DNA of 64,000 bases. Source: Pantoea cypripedii. GTDB taxonomy: Bacteria; Pseudomonadota; Gammaproteobacteria; Enterobacterales; Enterobacteriaceae. Each line of letters starts with the position of its first letter. Positions within the stretch are counted from its first letter, which is position 1. Positions 56,470 to 64,000 of this stretch are shown in pieces. The notes beneath the pieces are model-generated. The model made no database searches. It was not told the DNA's origin and worked only from the letters and a program-made list of their open reading frames with translations. A program made the translations under genes and the position numbers. The stretch lies in NCBI RefSeq assembly GCF_002095535.1, contig NZ_MLJI01000002.1, forward strand, positions 1,201,752 through 1,265,751. The letters run 5' to 3'.

Positions 56470-56854
56470 TCAGACGTAATCAAAGGTTGATGAGCAGGGT
56501 ACAAACGTACCTGCCTGAGACTGCCGCGCTTCCCGGAAACCGTTATGGCATCCTTCCTGCCACTGGGTGGCATCAAGCTCCAGTCCGATTCTGGTTAAAT
56601 AAGTGAGTAATACACGGGGCCAGCGTTTCTTCATACCGTGGTACTGACGGTCTCCGAAGAAATAAGCGGCATGGTAAACGCTGCACTCAGTGAGCATCTT
56701 TGCTTCCGCTTCATCTTCGAGCAGAATAAAGGCTCTGGCACGCGTCAGCTCTGAACCAGAAAAACCACTCTGACAGCCGTGAGCGGGGTGCACATGAACG
56801 CAGTGTGCGTTCAGCAACGATGGAAAAAGAATGAATAAAACCGAGTAAATGCAT
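56470..56854 (-). CDS. Hypothetical protein, start region probably frameshifted
   Basis: The coding frame (LLNAHCVHVHPAHGCQSGFS through DATQWQEGCHNGFREARQSQ) opens at a TTG (56817). The leader hairpin and ribosome site, however, point to ATG 56854 in a different frame (MHLLGFI). Removing one of two ATTC units near 56830 would join them into MHLLGFI-LFPSLLNA, a short signal-like start. So either the TTG start is used or a 4 bp duplication has broken the gene. Confidence 0.5.
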
Positions 56855-56925
56855 GGTTGCCTCTCCGGGATTCAGGGAAACAACCACCCGATACGGGAAG
56901 CGTTGTCCCGTGGGATGAAAATTCA
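56855..56925 (-). promoter_or_regulatory. Two-hairpin leader
   Basis: GGTTGTTTCC pairs imperfectly with GGAGAGGCAACC directly before ATG 56854. The stem ACGGGA / TCCCGT lies upstream. Confidence 0.6.
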
Positions 56926-56974
56926 GAAGATTAGTTGAATGGACCTTAATCTGGTTACCAGATCCCTGTTTGCA

Positions 56975-57080
56975 AAGGTTAACAGGTTTGATCCGCCCGA
57001 AAGCGCCATCTCTCAGGTTATGATGGCATTGGCATGTGATTACCCGAAGGCGCCTGTCTCAAATCACTCAGGCATTGGCA
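56975..57080. repeat. Compound repeat, copy 1 (two units)
   Basis: Two related units of about 45 bp share CCCGAAGGC, TCTCAG and GCATTGGCA. The whole block of roughly 105 bp recurs in the same orientation at 59126-59230. Confidence 0.82.
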
Positions 57081-57304
57081 GTTGTCAGAGACAACGTTAG
57101 CAAATTAAGCGTACACAATTCCCGCACCTCCGGCAATAGTGTCAGCGCAAAGTTCTTCCCATATTGTGGTGTAAGCCAGGGAGAGGAAGTCCTCAACGGA
57201 AATGCCACTACGGCTGAAAATATCCCGTGAGAAAAAGTGTCCTGTTTAAAATGACCAGAACACAGGATCATATTTTCATGGGTCATAATCGCCTCCCCTT
57301 TCAC

Positions 57305-57520
57305 TTAGATTTCACTGAAAATTTCAGAAAGTGCGCCATGTATGAAATACAGAAACGCATCAGTTTGGGTGAACTTATCGCCGTAATGCGCATGAGCCTC
57401 CTGTGAGCAGGCCACTTCGTAGTACCCCCTGTCGATAATACGTGCAATTCTGTGTCTCAGTTTCAAAAATACACGTCCAGTAACCAAATTGTTGACAAAA
57501 ACAAAAACTTTTTCACTCAT
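57305..57520 (-). CDS. Small hypothetical protein, 71 aa
   Basis: It begins MSEKVFVFVNNLVTGRVFLK at 57520, overlapping the recombinase stop by eight bases, so it is translationally coupled to it. Mixed alpha/beta, no family recognised. It may be a recombination accessory protein. Confidence 0.6.
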   Translation of the reverse strand: MSEKVFVFVNNLVTGRVFLKLRHRIARIIDRGYYEVACSQEAHAHYGDKFTQTDAFLYFIHGALSEIFSEI

Positions 57521-58403
57521 TACTCTCAACCTTATTATACACACGAGCCACATAATGCCCCCTGCCATCCCCATGCCCCAAATCCATTGATGCAAGAGCC
57601 TGCGCCTCTTCTTTACTGAAACCGTTTTTCATATGATGATTCATAACATCAACAGAGTAGGCATAACGCAAACTATGGGGTGCATATTTCCCTGTTAATC
57701 CGGCTTCACGAACTATATTGCGATAACGTTCGATAGCGGTATGTAATGAAGGCTTGTCGATTAACTTTCCGTTATTTTTGTCCAGATATTTCAACGCGGT
57801 ATTAATTGCGGAAAGCGTTGCCTCACGATCTAACACTGTCGTATCTCTGGGACGTCCTCCTTTTGTCCCGAAGACAACGCGTACTTTTACGTCACCATTG
57901 AGCAAGTTTTTTTGCCAGGTTCGTAATGATTTCGCGGACTGTACTGTTTCTTCCGTTCGTAAACCCAGTAACCGGGATAACCTCAATGCACAGGAAACAC
58001 CTTCATCCTTTTTTTCCACACTCGTCAGTACCTGCCTGAAATAAGTATCGGGAATGGCAACCTTTGTTCCGTCCCGGCTGGTTTCTGAAATACCAAGAGC
58101 CTGGTTACTCAGTTTTTCGTGAGCCGGATTAGCCATAAATGTTTTTCCTGCAACCCGTAATAAAGCCCGGATAGCCGACATTTCATTCTGAAGTGTACGT
58201 CTGGAAATCTCTTCGGAAAGGCGGCTTTTCATATACAACTCAATATGCCCGGTCCTGATGTTCTTAATATCTCTAATCTGTACGTTCAGTTTTAATAAAC
58301 GTTCAGCGAACCTGTCCGCAATTTTCATACGGTCAGAAACAGTTTTAAAACTTCCCCCAGCCTGTCGGGCAAGCGTTTTAAAATTCTTATTTAGTTTTGC
58401 CAT
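57513..58403 (-). CDS. Tyrosine recombinase/integrase
   Basis: The 296-residue protein has a SAM-like N-terminal core-binding domain (about 1-105) and a catalytic domain with LRLSRLLGLRTEE (Arg I), VFGTKGGRPRDT (Lys), PHSLRYAYS (HxxR), then LGHGDGRGHYVARVYNK containing the GH box and the Tyr nucleophile. ATG 58403 begins MAKLNKNFKTLARQAG. Direct compound repeats lie on both sides of it and could be target sites. Confidence 0.88.
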   Translation of the reverse strand: MAKLNKNFKTLARQAGGSFKTVSDRMKIADRFAERLLKLNVQIRDIKNIRTGHIELYMKSRLSEEISRRTLQNEMSAIRALLRVAGKTFMANPAHEKLSNQALGISETSRDGTKVAIPDTYFRQVLTSVEKKDEGVSCALRLSRLLGLRTEETVQSAKSLRTWQKNLLNGDVKVRVVFGTKGGRPRDTTVLDREATLSAINTALKYLDKNNGKLIDKPSLHTAIERYRNIVREAGLTGKYAPHSLRYAYSVDVMNHHMKNGFSKEEAQALASMDLGHGDGRGHYVARVYNKVESNE

Positions 58404-59519
58404 AGTCAACCCTCCATTTAAACAGGTGTCATTGCTTTTCCGTCTGTGTGAACGGAAAAGCACTGACACCGACTGCGCCACAGCTACAGACGATGAATTT
58501 CACCCCGACGGCACGGTTTACGGTTGCGCTTCCTGCGTCTCGACAGATATCTGTGCATCGGGGCGGCGAAATGTTGAGTTATTGCGAAGCTCCCCAGGTC
58601 TCTGACCTGTTCGCGGTTTTCACCGGGCTGAAATGAATCAGTCTGCTTCCACACACCAGTATGTTGACTGGTGTCGCCATCGATATCGTGTCGATTTTTC
58701 TCCTCTCTGAATGAAGTCCTGACCCGTTTTTATGGGTAAAACGTTTGGTTGATAAATGAACAAAAAGTGAATGATGTACGTTTTTAAGGCCCTTAAAACC
58801 TTTAAGTACGTGTTGGTCAGTTGGTAAAAGAGTTGTTGAAACGGCAGTGCGTCAGCTCTGCCAGTTGTGCGCTGCGCGCGTCACTTGGTACTCGTTTCAC
58901 TCGAACGCAAGTGACGCCGCGCTCCTCTGCTCTCAATGCAGTCGTGGAAGATGCCCAAATGTTCCAAATGGTCATACCCACTCCGCAAAGTTTGCAACGG
59001 ATGCAGTCGTCAAAGAATCGAGACGAAACGAAGAAGACAGACCAGAAAGTCTGCAGTAAGACTGTCAGAGACAGTTATTTAGTGAAGGAATATCCTTTAT
59101 CGCTATTACGGCGATCCCCATTTTCAAAGGCTAACGGGTTTACCGCCCGAAGGCACCGTCTCTCAGGTCATGACGGTTTTGGCATGCAATCACCCGAAGG
59201 CGTCCCTCTCAGATTGCCGGGACATTGGCATGTTGCTTTTACGCAACGTTACAACGATGCAGATAGTAGATCGTGTCGGGATCACTTTTCAAGTGGTTCA
59301 TCAAAACCGGAAACTCACCCTGGTTTAAGGCTGTTTTTCAGATGAGAAAAAAGACCCAACATGTTAAAGTGGCAAAAATGAGATTTAATATCTGCACAGT
59401 GGAAAGTTAACGAAGGACGTATTATCAACATTTACATACTGAGTAAACCAGTCGCACGTTCATGTAATAATCCTGCCAGCCTCTCAGGCCATTATCTTTA
59501 ACGTTTTGGAACAAAATTA
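58404..59519. other. Long non-coding region with repeats
   Basis: No gene is supported over 1.1 kb. It contains an AT-rich near-palindrome TTTTTAAGGCCCTTAAAA near 58773-58790 and the second compound repeat at 59126-59230. Confidence 0.5.
59126..59232. repeat. Compound repeat, copy 2 (two units)
   Basis: Matches 56975-57080 with scattered substitutions and a 2 bp indel: CAAAGG-TAAC-GGTTT, CCGCCCGAAGGC, GTCTCTCAGGT, then ACCCGAAGGCG and ACATTGGCATG. Confidence 0.82.
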
Positions 59520-60330
59520 ATGTCTATTTCAGATCCCGTTAAACTAAATTCGCCTTTCCGTATCTCCGGGAAAAGACTGGTTCAACTGGAGGATGAGTAC
59601 GGAAATGTTATCGTTATTGAAAGTCGCAACCATTTCATTTTAACCTTTGATATGATTTATGAACAAAGCAAAATACTTAAGGCTTCGCCGCTGGTGCCTG
59701 TTCACCAATACATCAGAGCGATGTTAATGTCCCTCAGTTTTACCACTATTGAAAAAGTACTTGTATTAGGACTCGGAGGCGGTTGTCTGGTTCGTGCAAT
59801 CAATGCCTGTAATAATGAAACCGTCCTTGATGTTGTAGAACTTCCGAAGCGGTAATGCGTGTTGCAAAAGACTATTTGTCACTACCTGACAATACCCAAA
59901 CTCATTACTATATTCAGGACGCGAATGATTTTATGAATCGCAAAAACAAGGACCGATATGACATTATATTTTCAGATCTTTATTCAGACGACGCCATGAC
60001 TCCCCTACAGGCAAAACGGAGTTTTTTACATTCCTGTGCTGACCGTCTTAACGACAACGGCTGGCTGGCTGGCTGGCTGGCTGGCTGGTCATTAATTATC
60101 ATATTCCCCCTGACGTTTCCTCTCCATTCTCATATTTATTACACTCGCTTTTTAAAAGCGTTCTTCACTGCATAACGCCCAGTGGCAACGTGATTATTTA
60201 TGCCTGTAAAACAGATCATCAAACTCCCCTGTCAACATACCAGGAGCGGGGTAATTCTGTCGGTAAGATGTTTAGCTGTGACTTTGATACATTGTCCCGA
60301 AGGTTATCATTCTGGCCAAAACCTTTTTAA
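59520..60330 (+). pseudogene. Spermidine-synthase-like methyltransferase-fold protein, two frameshifts
   Basis: Three frames together make one protein. 59520-59849 has VLVLGLGGGCLVRAINAC (AdoMet-type GxGGG) and LDVVELP. After a missing base near 59848 comes MRVAKDYLSLPDN and YDIIFSDLYSDDAMTPLQA. Beyond the CTGG repeat tract comes VINYHIPPDVSSPFSYLL to SFWPKPF. This fits the spermine/spermidine synthase superfamily, although the substrate is unknown. In its present form it is untranslatable as a whole. Confidence 0.8.
60061..60088 (+). repeat. Tetranucleotide tract (CTGG)7
   Basis: Seven perfect CTGG units lie inside the spermidine-synthase-like gene. Two, five or eight units would keep the downstream frame; seven does not. 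Confidence 0.95.
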
Positions 60331-60793
60331 TACCTCCCGACCTGACCCGTGACAATGTGCTACACAATCCTCATTATATAAATGCTGTTGCGGATTCATA
60401 TTTCACACGGACGATGACAAACGAGTAACGCTCAAAAACGCACTATTCATGGTTGCGTTCATAAGGTTTTCTCACTATCGCGACATATGGATTCAGGCTG
60501 GTTTACCAGGGTGTGGAAAGTGACGATTGAGAAGTCAATGTTGTTATCACCGTCATCACAGTTAACCGCATGGAAGATGTTTACGCGGATTTAAAGTCAA
60601 AGTCAGTGAAGGACTGGCGGAATGAGTCTGGTGAAGTTACTCCCTTTTCAACGTAATCGGGTATGAGGAGAAAAGGCGTGCTCGATTGCTCAATAATTTG
60701 CCAGTTCTTCTGAAATTTAGTAACCTGGTCTCAACGTTATGAGTGGTTGCAAAACCCAACATATGAGACATCCAAAGAGCAAGGAACCATAGT
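60331..60793. other. Intergenic region without supported gene
   Basis: About 460 bp with only short frames. AAGGAA near 60780 is the ribosome site for the next gene. Confidence 0.45.
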
Positions 60794-61108
60794 ATGAGTA
60801 ACAATGGATTCGATGCCGATGATTTGAGCACCACCCTGGCCCGGTTCGCTGGTAAACGTCGTGACATCGTTTATGACGAAGCTAAGCTGAAACGTAAAGC
60901 GCCAGAACCTGTTGCATTCTCTAGTGCAACCAATGAGTGTGGTTCATCGATTCTAAAAGTTGTCGCATCAATAGTGTCTAACTCAAATAAGTCTGGCAAT
61001 CATAGCGAGATTGATGACGTTTATGATGAGCTGAATTCAGATGATGTAGATGGCTGGATGAATGGTACGCAAGGTTATGGGTATTATCGTAATGGAATAA
61101 AAGATTAG
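60794..61108 (+). CDS. Hypothetical protein, 104 aa
   Basis: An acidic, Ser/Asn-rich, probably soluble protein (MSNNGFDADDLSTTLARFAG, EIDDVYDELNSDDVDGWMNG). A good AAGGA site precedes ATG 60794. It is convergent with the conjugation gene. No family recognised. Confidence 0.55.
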   Translation: MSNNGFDADDLSTTLARFAGKRRDIVYDEAKLKRKAPEPVAFSSATNECGSSILKVVASIVSNSNKSGNHSEIDDVYDELNSDDVDGWMNGTQGYGYYRNGIKD

Positions 61109-61136
61109 GCCAACTGGTTACTATAAGTTGGCCTAA
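61105..61136. terminator. Hairpin between convergent genes
   Basis: The perfect 10 bp stem TTAGGCCAAC / GTTGGCCTAA lies exactly between the two gene ends, a shared terminator. Confidence 0.7.
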
Positions 61137-61146
61137 CCTTCTCAGG

Positions 61147-62676
61147 TTAACTCGCCCCCTTTGAAGCTACTTTTTTTACTGTGTCAGTTGCTGCTTTTGT
61201 CCCATCACTTCCAGCTTTCTGCGGCATTTTAGAGGCAGCCGACATCGCTGAATCTATGACTCCGCCAATCCTAGCTCCTGCCCATCCCAGCATTCCCACC
61301 CAGAATGCCGGAAACACCACATACATCATTCCCAACACCAGGTTCATGATCCAGCCGTCGTTGGTTGAGCTCATGAAGTTAGCGAACGGCACAGAACTGC
61401 TGGTAAGCCCCTGCTGTGCCATATTGTCGTAGAGGATGGAGATCAGACGGTCATCAAGCCACCCGGCAAGTTCCCACCAGAATGTGATGAACTGCAGCGC
61501 AAACAGTGCAAATGATATGGTCACCACCGTTTTGGGCTCATAGGCACTGAACATCATCAGCACCGGGATCACCGTGATAATCATCATCTGCAGCAGCGCC
61601 TGAATCATCGGCAGGGCCTGTTTCAGCGCATCAAAGCCCGGCAGCGCTTCTGCCTGCTTGAGGCCAAGCCCGATGGTGGATGTCAGTCGTGTCACATTAC
61701 CGACAACGCCGGTCACATTATCAGAACTTCCCACAGCATACGTCGTTCCGTCTCCGGAGAGGCCGGCATTTCGGGGGCTGACCAGCCAGCGCAGGGCTAC
61801 CTCTTCCCATTGAGTCCCCGGAAATGATCGCTGCATCTCCTTACGCGTGTTGTCACCAAAGCTGGCCAGCACCCGTTTGCGCAGCCCAGAGGAGCTATCT
61901 GACCACCACGTTTTACAGGTGGGATAGCCTCCCTGACCGGTATTCGGGTAGCCACTGTCACGCGTACTGTCATACGGCCACTGACTCCTCGGTGTGGTGG
62001 CGGTGTAATAATCGTAATAGCCGGACGTATTCAGAAAATAGTCGCTGCCTATCCAGCCCACCGAGTTGATGGTGGCATCGCTGAGCTGGCTGTTGCTGTT
62101 TTTGAGACGGAAGTACGCCCGGGAGTAACACTGATCGGCAAAGTCCTGCACTTCCTGTAGCAGTACCGGATCACGCAGTTTCGTGTTCTGCACGTCAAAC
62201 CGCATCTGGCGCAGCTGCGTGCCGCAGGGGATGGACGCAATCATCGCCTGAGTGGTGCCCTTCGACATCATGTGCAGCAGATACCACCAGATGGGCACCT
62301 CGGCCGTGCGGCCGTCAAAGTCGTTCACCAGTCCGCTGTAACCGGAGTTCTGCGGTGTGGGAACACTGACCCCGCACTGTTTTGCCCGTGAACTGTCAAA
62401 TTTAATGGTACTGATATCCACCGGCAGCAGCGGAATGCAGCAGAACAGCATCACGACAAAGGAGACGTAGATGGCATGCTCGATACGGGGCAGTGCCAGC
62501 AGTCCTTTGTTGCCTTCGTCCGCCCCTTCCTCCCGAACTTTCAGCCACACACCCATCACCTTAAAGACCAGAGGCAGGGCAAAAAGCCCCGTATTGCCGA
62601 GGATGGTCCACATGGCGTTGTTCATCACCCAGCCGAACAGGATGAGAAAATACTCCAGAAAACTGTTCGCAGTCAT
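61147..62676 (-). CDS. TraG N-terminal-family conjugation membrane protein
   Basis: The 509-residue protein matches the TraG-N family used in GI-type type IV secretion systems of ICEs and plasmids. It has N-terminal transmembrane helices (about 8-33 and 68-92), a periplasmic domain with paired Cys (CGVSVPTPQ, IPCGTQLRQMRF, DQCYSRAYFRL), then at least three more helices (MMIITVIPVLMMFSAY, FALFALQFITFWW, LVLGMMYVVFPAFWVGMLGW). GAGGAGAGG precedes the ATG. It probably takes part in mating-pair stabilisation. Confidence 0.8.
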   Translation of the reverse strand: MTANSFLEYFLILFGWVMNNAMWTILGNTGLFALPLVFKVMGVWLKVREEGADEGNKGLLALPRIEHAIYVSFVVMLFCCIPLLPVDISTIKFDSSRAKQCGVSVPTPQNSGYSGLVNDFDGRTAEVPIWWYLLHMMSKGTTQAMIASIPCGTQLRQMRFDVQNTKLRDPVLLQEVQDFADQCYSRAYFRLKNSNSQLSDATINSVGWIGSDYFLNTSGYYDYYTATTPRSQWPYDSTRDSGYPNTGQGGYPTCKTWWSDSSSGLRKRVLASFGDNTRKEMQRSFPGTQWEEVALRWLVSPRNAGLSGDGTTYAVGSSDNVTGVVGNVTRLTSTIGLGLKQAEALPGFDALKQALPMIQALLQMMIITVIPVLMMFSAYEPKTVVTISFALFALQFITFWWELAGWLDDRLISILYDNMAQQGLTSSSVPFANFMSSTNDGWIMNLVLGMMYVVFPAFWVGMLGWAGARIGGVIDSAMSAASKMPQKAGSDGTKAATDTVKKVASKGAS

Positions 62677-62686
62677 TGTCCTCTCC

Positions 62687-63025
62687 TCACACTACGCCTG
62701 CCCAGGCCACAAACTCCGTGGCCGCGATAAACAACACACTGAGCAGCTCCGTGCGCGGCAGGCGACTCCGGACTTCCGGCCAGCGCGCCAGCATCTGCGG
62801 CCGGACCTTCATCCGCCAGGCTACCGCGATGCCGGCATACATGAGCAGCCGCCAGGCAAACAGTGCCCATCGGCTGTCATGCAGCCAGCGTCGGGTCAGG
62901 TGGCCGTCCGGGTCGTATGCCATAAACACAGAGGCCAGTGCGAACATGGCCACGGTTATAAGCAGTAAGGCGGTAACCATCAGGACAATGCGGCCCGTAC
63001 GACCGCGGAGAAAAGAGCGTTTCAT
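62687..63025 (-). CDS. Conjugation-associated small membrane protein
   Basis: The 112-residue protein has two or three hydrophobic helices (IVLMVTALLLITVAMFALAS, WRLLMYAGIAVAW, LSVLFIAATEFVAWAG). It lies ten bases upstream of the TraG-N gene and two bases after the stop of the next gene, in the order typical of GI-type transfer clusters. Confidence 0.68.
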   Translation of the reverse strand: MKRSFLRGRTGRIVLMVTALLLITVAMFALASVFMAYDPDGHLTRRWLHDSRWALFAWRLLMYAGIAVAWRMKVRPQMLARWPEVRSRLPRTELLSVLFIAATEFVAWAGVV

Positions 63026-63026
63026 A

Positions 63027-63146
63027 TCACTGTGCTCCGGAGGATTGCGTCTGATTCATCTGGCTGAACCCCTGGTCCTGGTTGCCGGATTTCTGCTGCA
63101 GCTGGTTATCCTGGTTACGGGCACCCTGACGTTCCAGCGTGGTGAG
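63027..63146 (-). CDS. C-terminal end of a conjugation protein, cut by the linker
   Basis: Thirty-nine codons (LTTLERQGARNQDNQLQQKS ... QMNQTQSSGAQ) end two bases before the next start. The low-complexity Gln/Asn tail fits the end of a large transfer protein. The upstream part is missing because the all-frame stop string begins at 63147. Confidence 0.6.
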   Translation of the reverse strand, partial: LTTLERQGARNQDNQLQQKSGNQDQGFSQMNQTQSSGAQ

Positions 63147-63158
63147 CTAGCTAGCTAG
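63147..63158. other. CTAGCTAGCTAG all-frame stop string, probable contig linker
   Basis: Identical to 26885-26896 and again inside a coding region. Confidence 0.78.
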
Positions 63159-63179
63159 CTCCCTAAGTAATCGCATATT

Positions 63180-63509
63180 TTATAAATCAAAAGAATAATG
63201 CCAGTCATGCCAACCCTCTGGCTTTTCATCAAATACACATATTATCAGGACATTCCGTGCGGGGGTTTTTGTTAAATAGTAAAAATCTGAACCCTGGGGT
63301 GGTGAACAAGAAAATACTTCCATCCCTGCTTCATCCAATATTTTCAGTTCTGTTGGAAGCTCTTGTGGTCCGCTCAATACAAATACTAACTGTCGACTTT
63401 CATCAACCATAGCTTGATCTAAGTTACTTACCGCCCGCAAAATCGCAGTTTTATTACAAAACCATCTAAGGTTATCGTTATCTTTCTCAATCTCAAATTT
63501 TTCTATCAT
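63180..63509 (-). CDS. Putative immunity protein, 109 aa
   Basis: A small acidic soluble protein (MIEKFEIEKDNDNLRWFCNK, LVFVLSGPQELPTELKILDE, HDWHYSFDL) starting 24 bp after the toxin-like remnant on the same strand. Size, charge and position are those of immunity genes that follow toxin C-terminal domains. No family recognised; the role is inferred. Confidence 0.55.
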   Translation of the reverse strand: MIEKFEIEKDNDNLRWFCNKTAILRAVSNLDQAMVDESRQLVFVLSGPQELPTELKILDEAGMEVFSCSPPQGSDFYYLTKTPARNVLIICVFDEKPEGWHDWHYSFDL

Positions 63510-63533
63510 TCTGCAACTAGCGAAAAATCAAAC

Positions 63534-63919
63534 CTATGGTTTGATGGGATTTTCATCAATAACATTCAGGTAATTCATGCGGTCTTTTGGTGCAATAGCC
63601 ATTTCAACCTGAGAGCCTCCCCCCGGAAGATAAGAACCAGTACCTTTATCTACTTGGGGCCAACTGCACCTATTTTCACTGGCAATGGCTTTTTAACTTC
63701 ATAAGTGATTACTCGATCAATGTCTGGCTTCCATTCGTTTTTAACTGCAAGGTTATTGCGTACATAGAACACATCAGGTATTTCATCAAATGTAGCAAAT
63801 CCACCTGGTCTAGTGGCGGGTTGGCCTAGTGATACTGCCATTTTTAATTTTGTTCTTGGAATAAGAGTCGCATCTAAAGGTGGTGTATCCATCGGCCATG
63901 GTGATTGTTCCTTGACCAA
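63534..63919 (-). pseudogene. Orphan polymorphic-toxin C-terminal domain, frameshifted
   Basis: The frame opens after a stop without a proper start (TTG 63919) and reads PRTKLKMAVSLGQPATRPGG, FATFDEIPDVFYVRNNLAV and VITYEVKKPLPVKIGAVGP. A missing base near 63660 shifts the end, which continues QVDKGTGSYLPGGGSQVEMA and MNYLNVIDENPIKP. YEVxKPLPVKxG with YLPGGGxQ recalls NADase/TNT-like toxin tails of Rhs or CDI proteins. The toxin class is tentative. Confidence 0.55.
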
Positions 63920-64000
63920 AGTATGGTATACAGGTCACAAGATGACCTCTTACCCAATGCATTCCGATTAGACTGTAGCTTTTAAATAGAAAAATGGCAT

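Noticed and set aside
56975..59232. Tandem glycine-riboswitch-like motif in the compound repeats
   Set aside because: CCGAAGG and TCTCAGG resemble parts of the glycine aptamer and occur in pairs, but the spacing is too short, the other core elements are missing and no glycine gene follows.

Overview
The window looks like plasmid DNA from an enterobacterium (order Enterobacterales). It carries an iteron-type origin edge, a ParA-type partition locus, a plasmid umuDC operon behind a near-perfect LexA box, a plasmid holE, KlcA- and ArdC-type antirestriction genes, DUF1281/DUF1380-type plasmid backbone genes, a GI-type conjugation fragment (TraG N-terminal family) and many enterobacterial-type insertion sequences. 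No replication initiator or relaxase could be identified, and I cannot name the species or incompatibility group from sequence alone.

Layout. 1-0.3 kb: seven 21-23 bp iterons, a GATC cluster and a DnaA-box-like site. 0.65-3.6 kb: membrane protein, PLD-type nuclease, a tail-to-tail fusion of two truncated genes (DUF1173-like and SRAP/YedK-like), and holE. 3.9-8.8 kb: candidate defence module (PHP/TrlF-type ATPase, DUF3800, HEPN-type Abi protein with an apparent frameshift). 9.78-11.81 kb: a 2.03 kb element bounded by 38 bp Tn3-type inverted repeats, carrying a DUF4225-like protein and a convergent small membrane protein. 11.9-19.3 kb: unknown proteins, serine recombinase, ParD/RelE-type toxin-antitoxin pair, parAB with flanking repeats, umuDC. 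19.7-26.9 kb: GC-rich plasmid backbone genes on the plus strand, separated by long repeated non-coding spacers.

27-51 kb is an insertion-sequence graveyard. Four elements are nested inside each other (IS3-type, IS66, IS110, IS66). They are followed by an IS2-like pseudo-element, another IS66, an IS3 with programmed frameshift, and a decayed amino-acid uptake/oxidation cassette (ABC ATPase, permease, binding protein, XRE-cupin regulator, FAD oxidoreductase) broken by IS110 and IS21 elements. Most broken genes have only one or a few point lesions.

51-63.1 kb: minus-strand plasmid genes (truncated methylase, DUF1281 paralogue, ArdC and several small unknowns), almost all preceded by a two-hairpin leader whose second stem occludes or encloses the ribosome binding site. 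Then come a tyrosine recombinase flanked by roughly 100 bp direct repeats, a broken spermidine-synthase-like gene with seven CTGG repeats, and a TraG-type conjugation fragment. 63.16-64 kb: an orphan toxin-domain remnant with a probable immunity gene.

Two identical 12 bp all-frame-stop strings (26885-26896 and 63147-63158) cut coding sequences abruptly and look like artificial contig linkers. The window is therefore probably three joined contigs, and synteny across those points should not be trusted.
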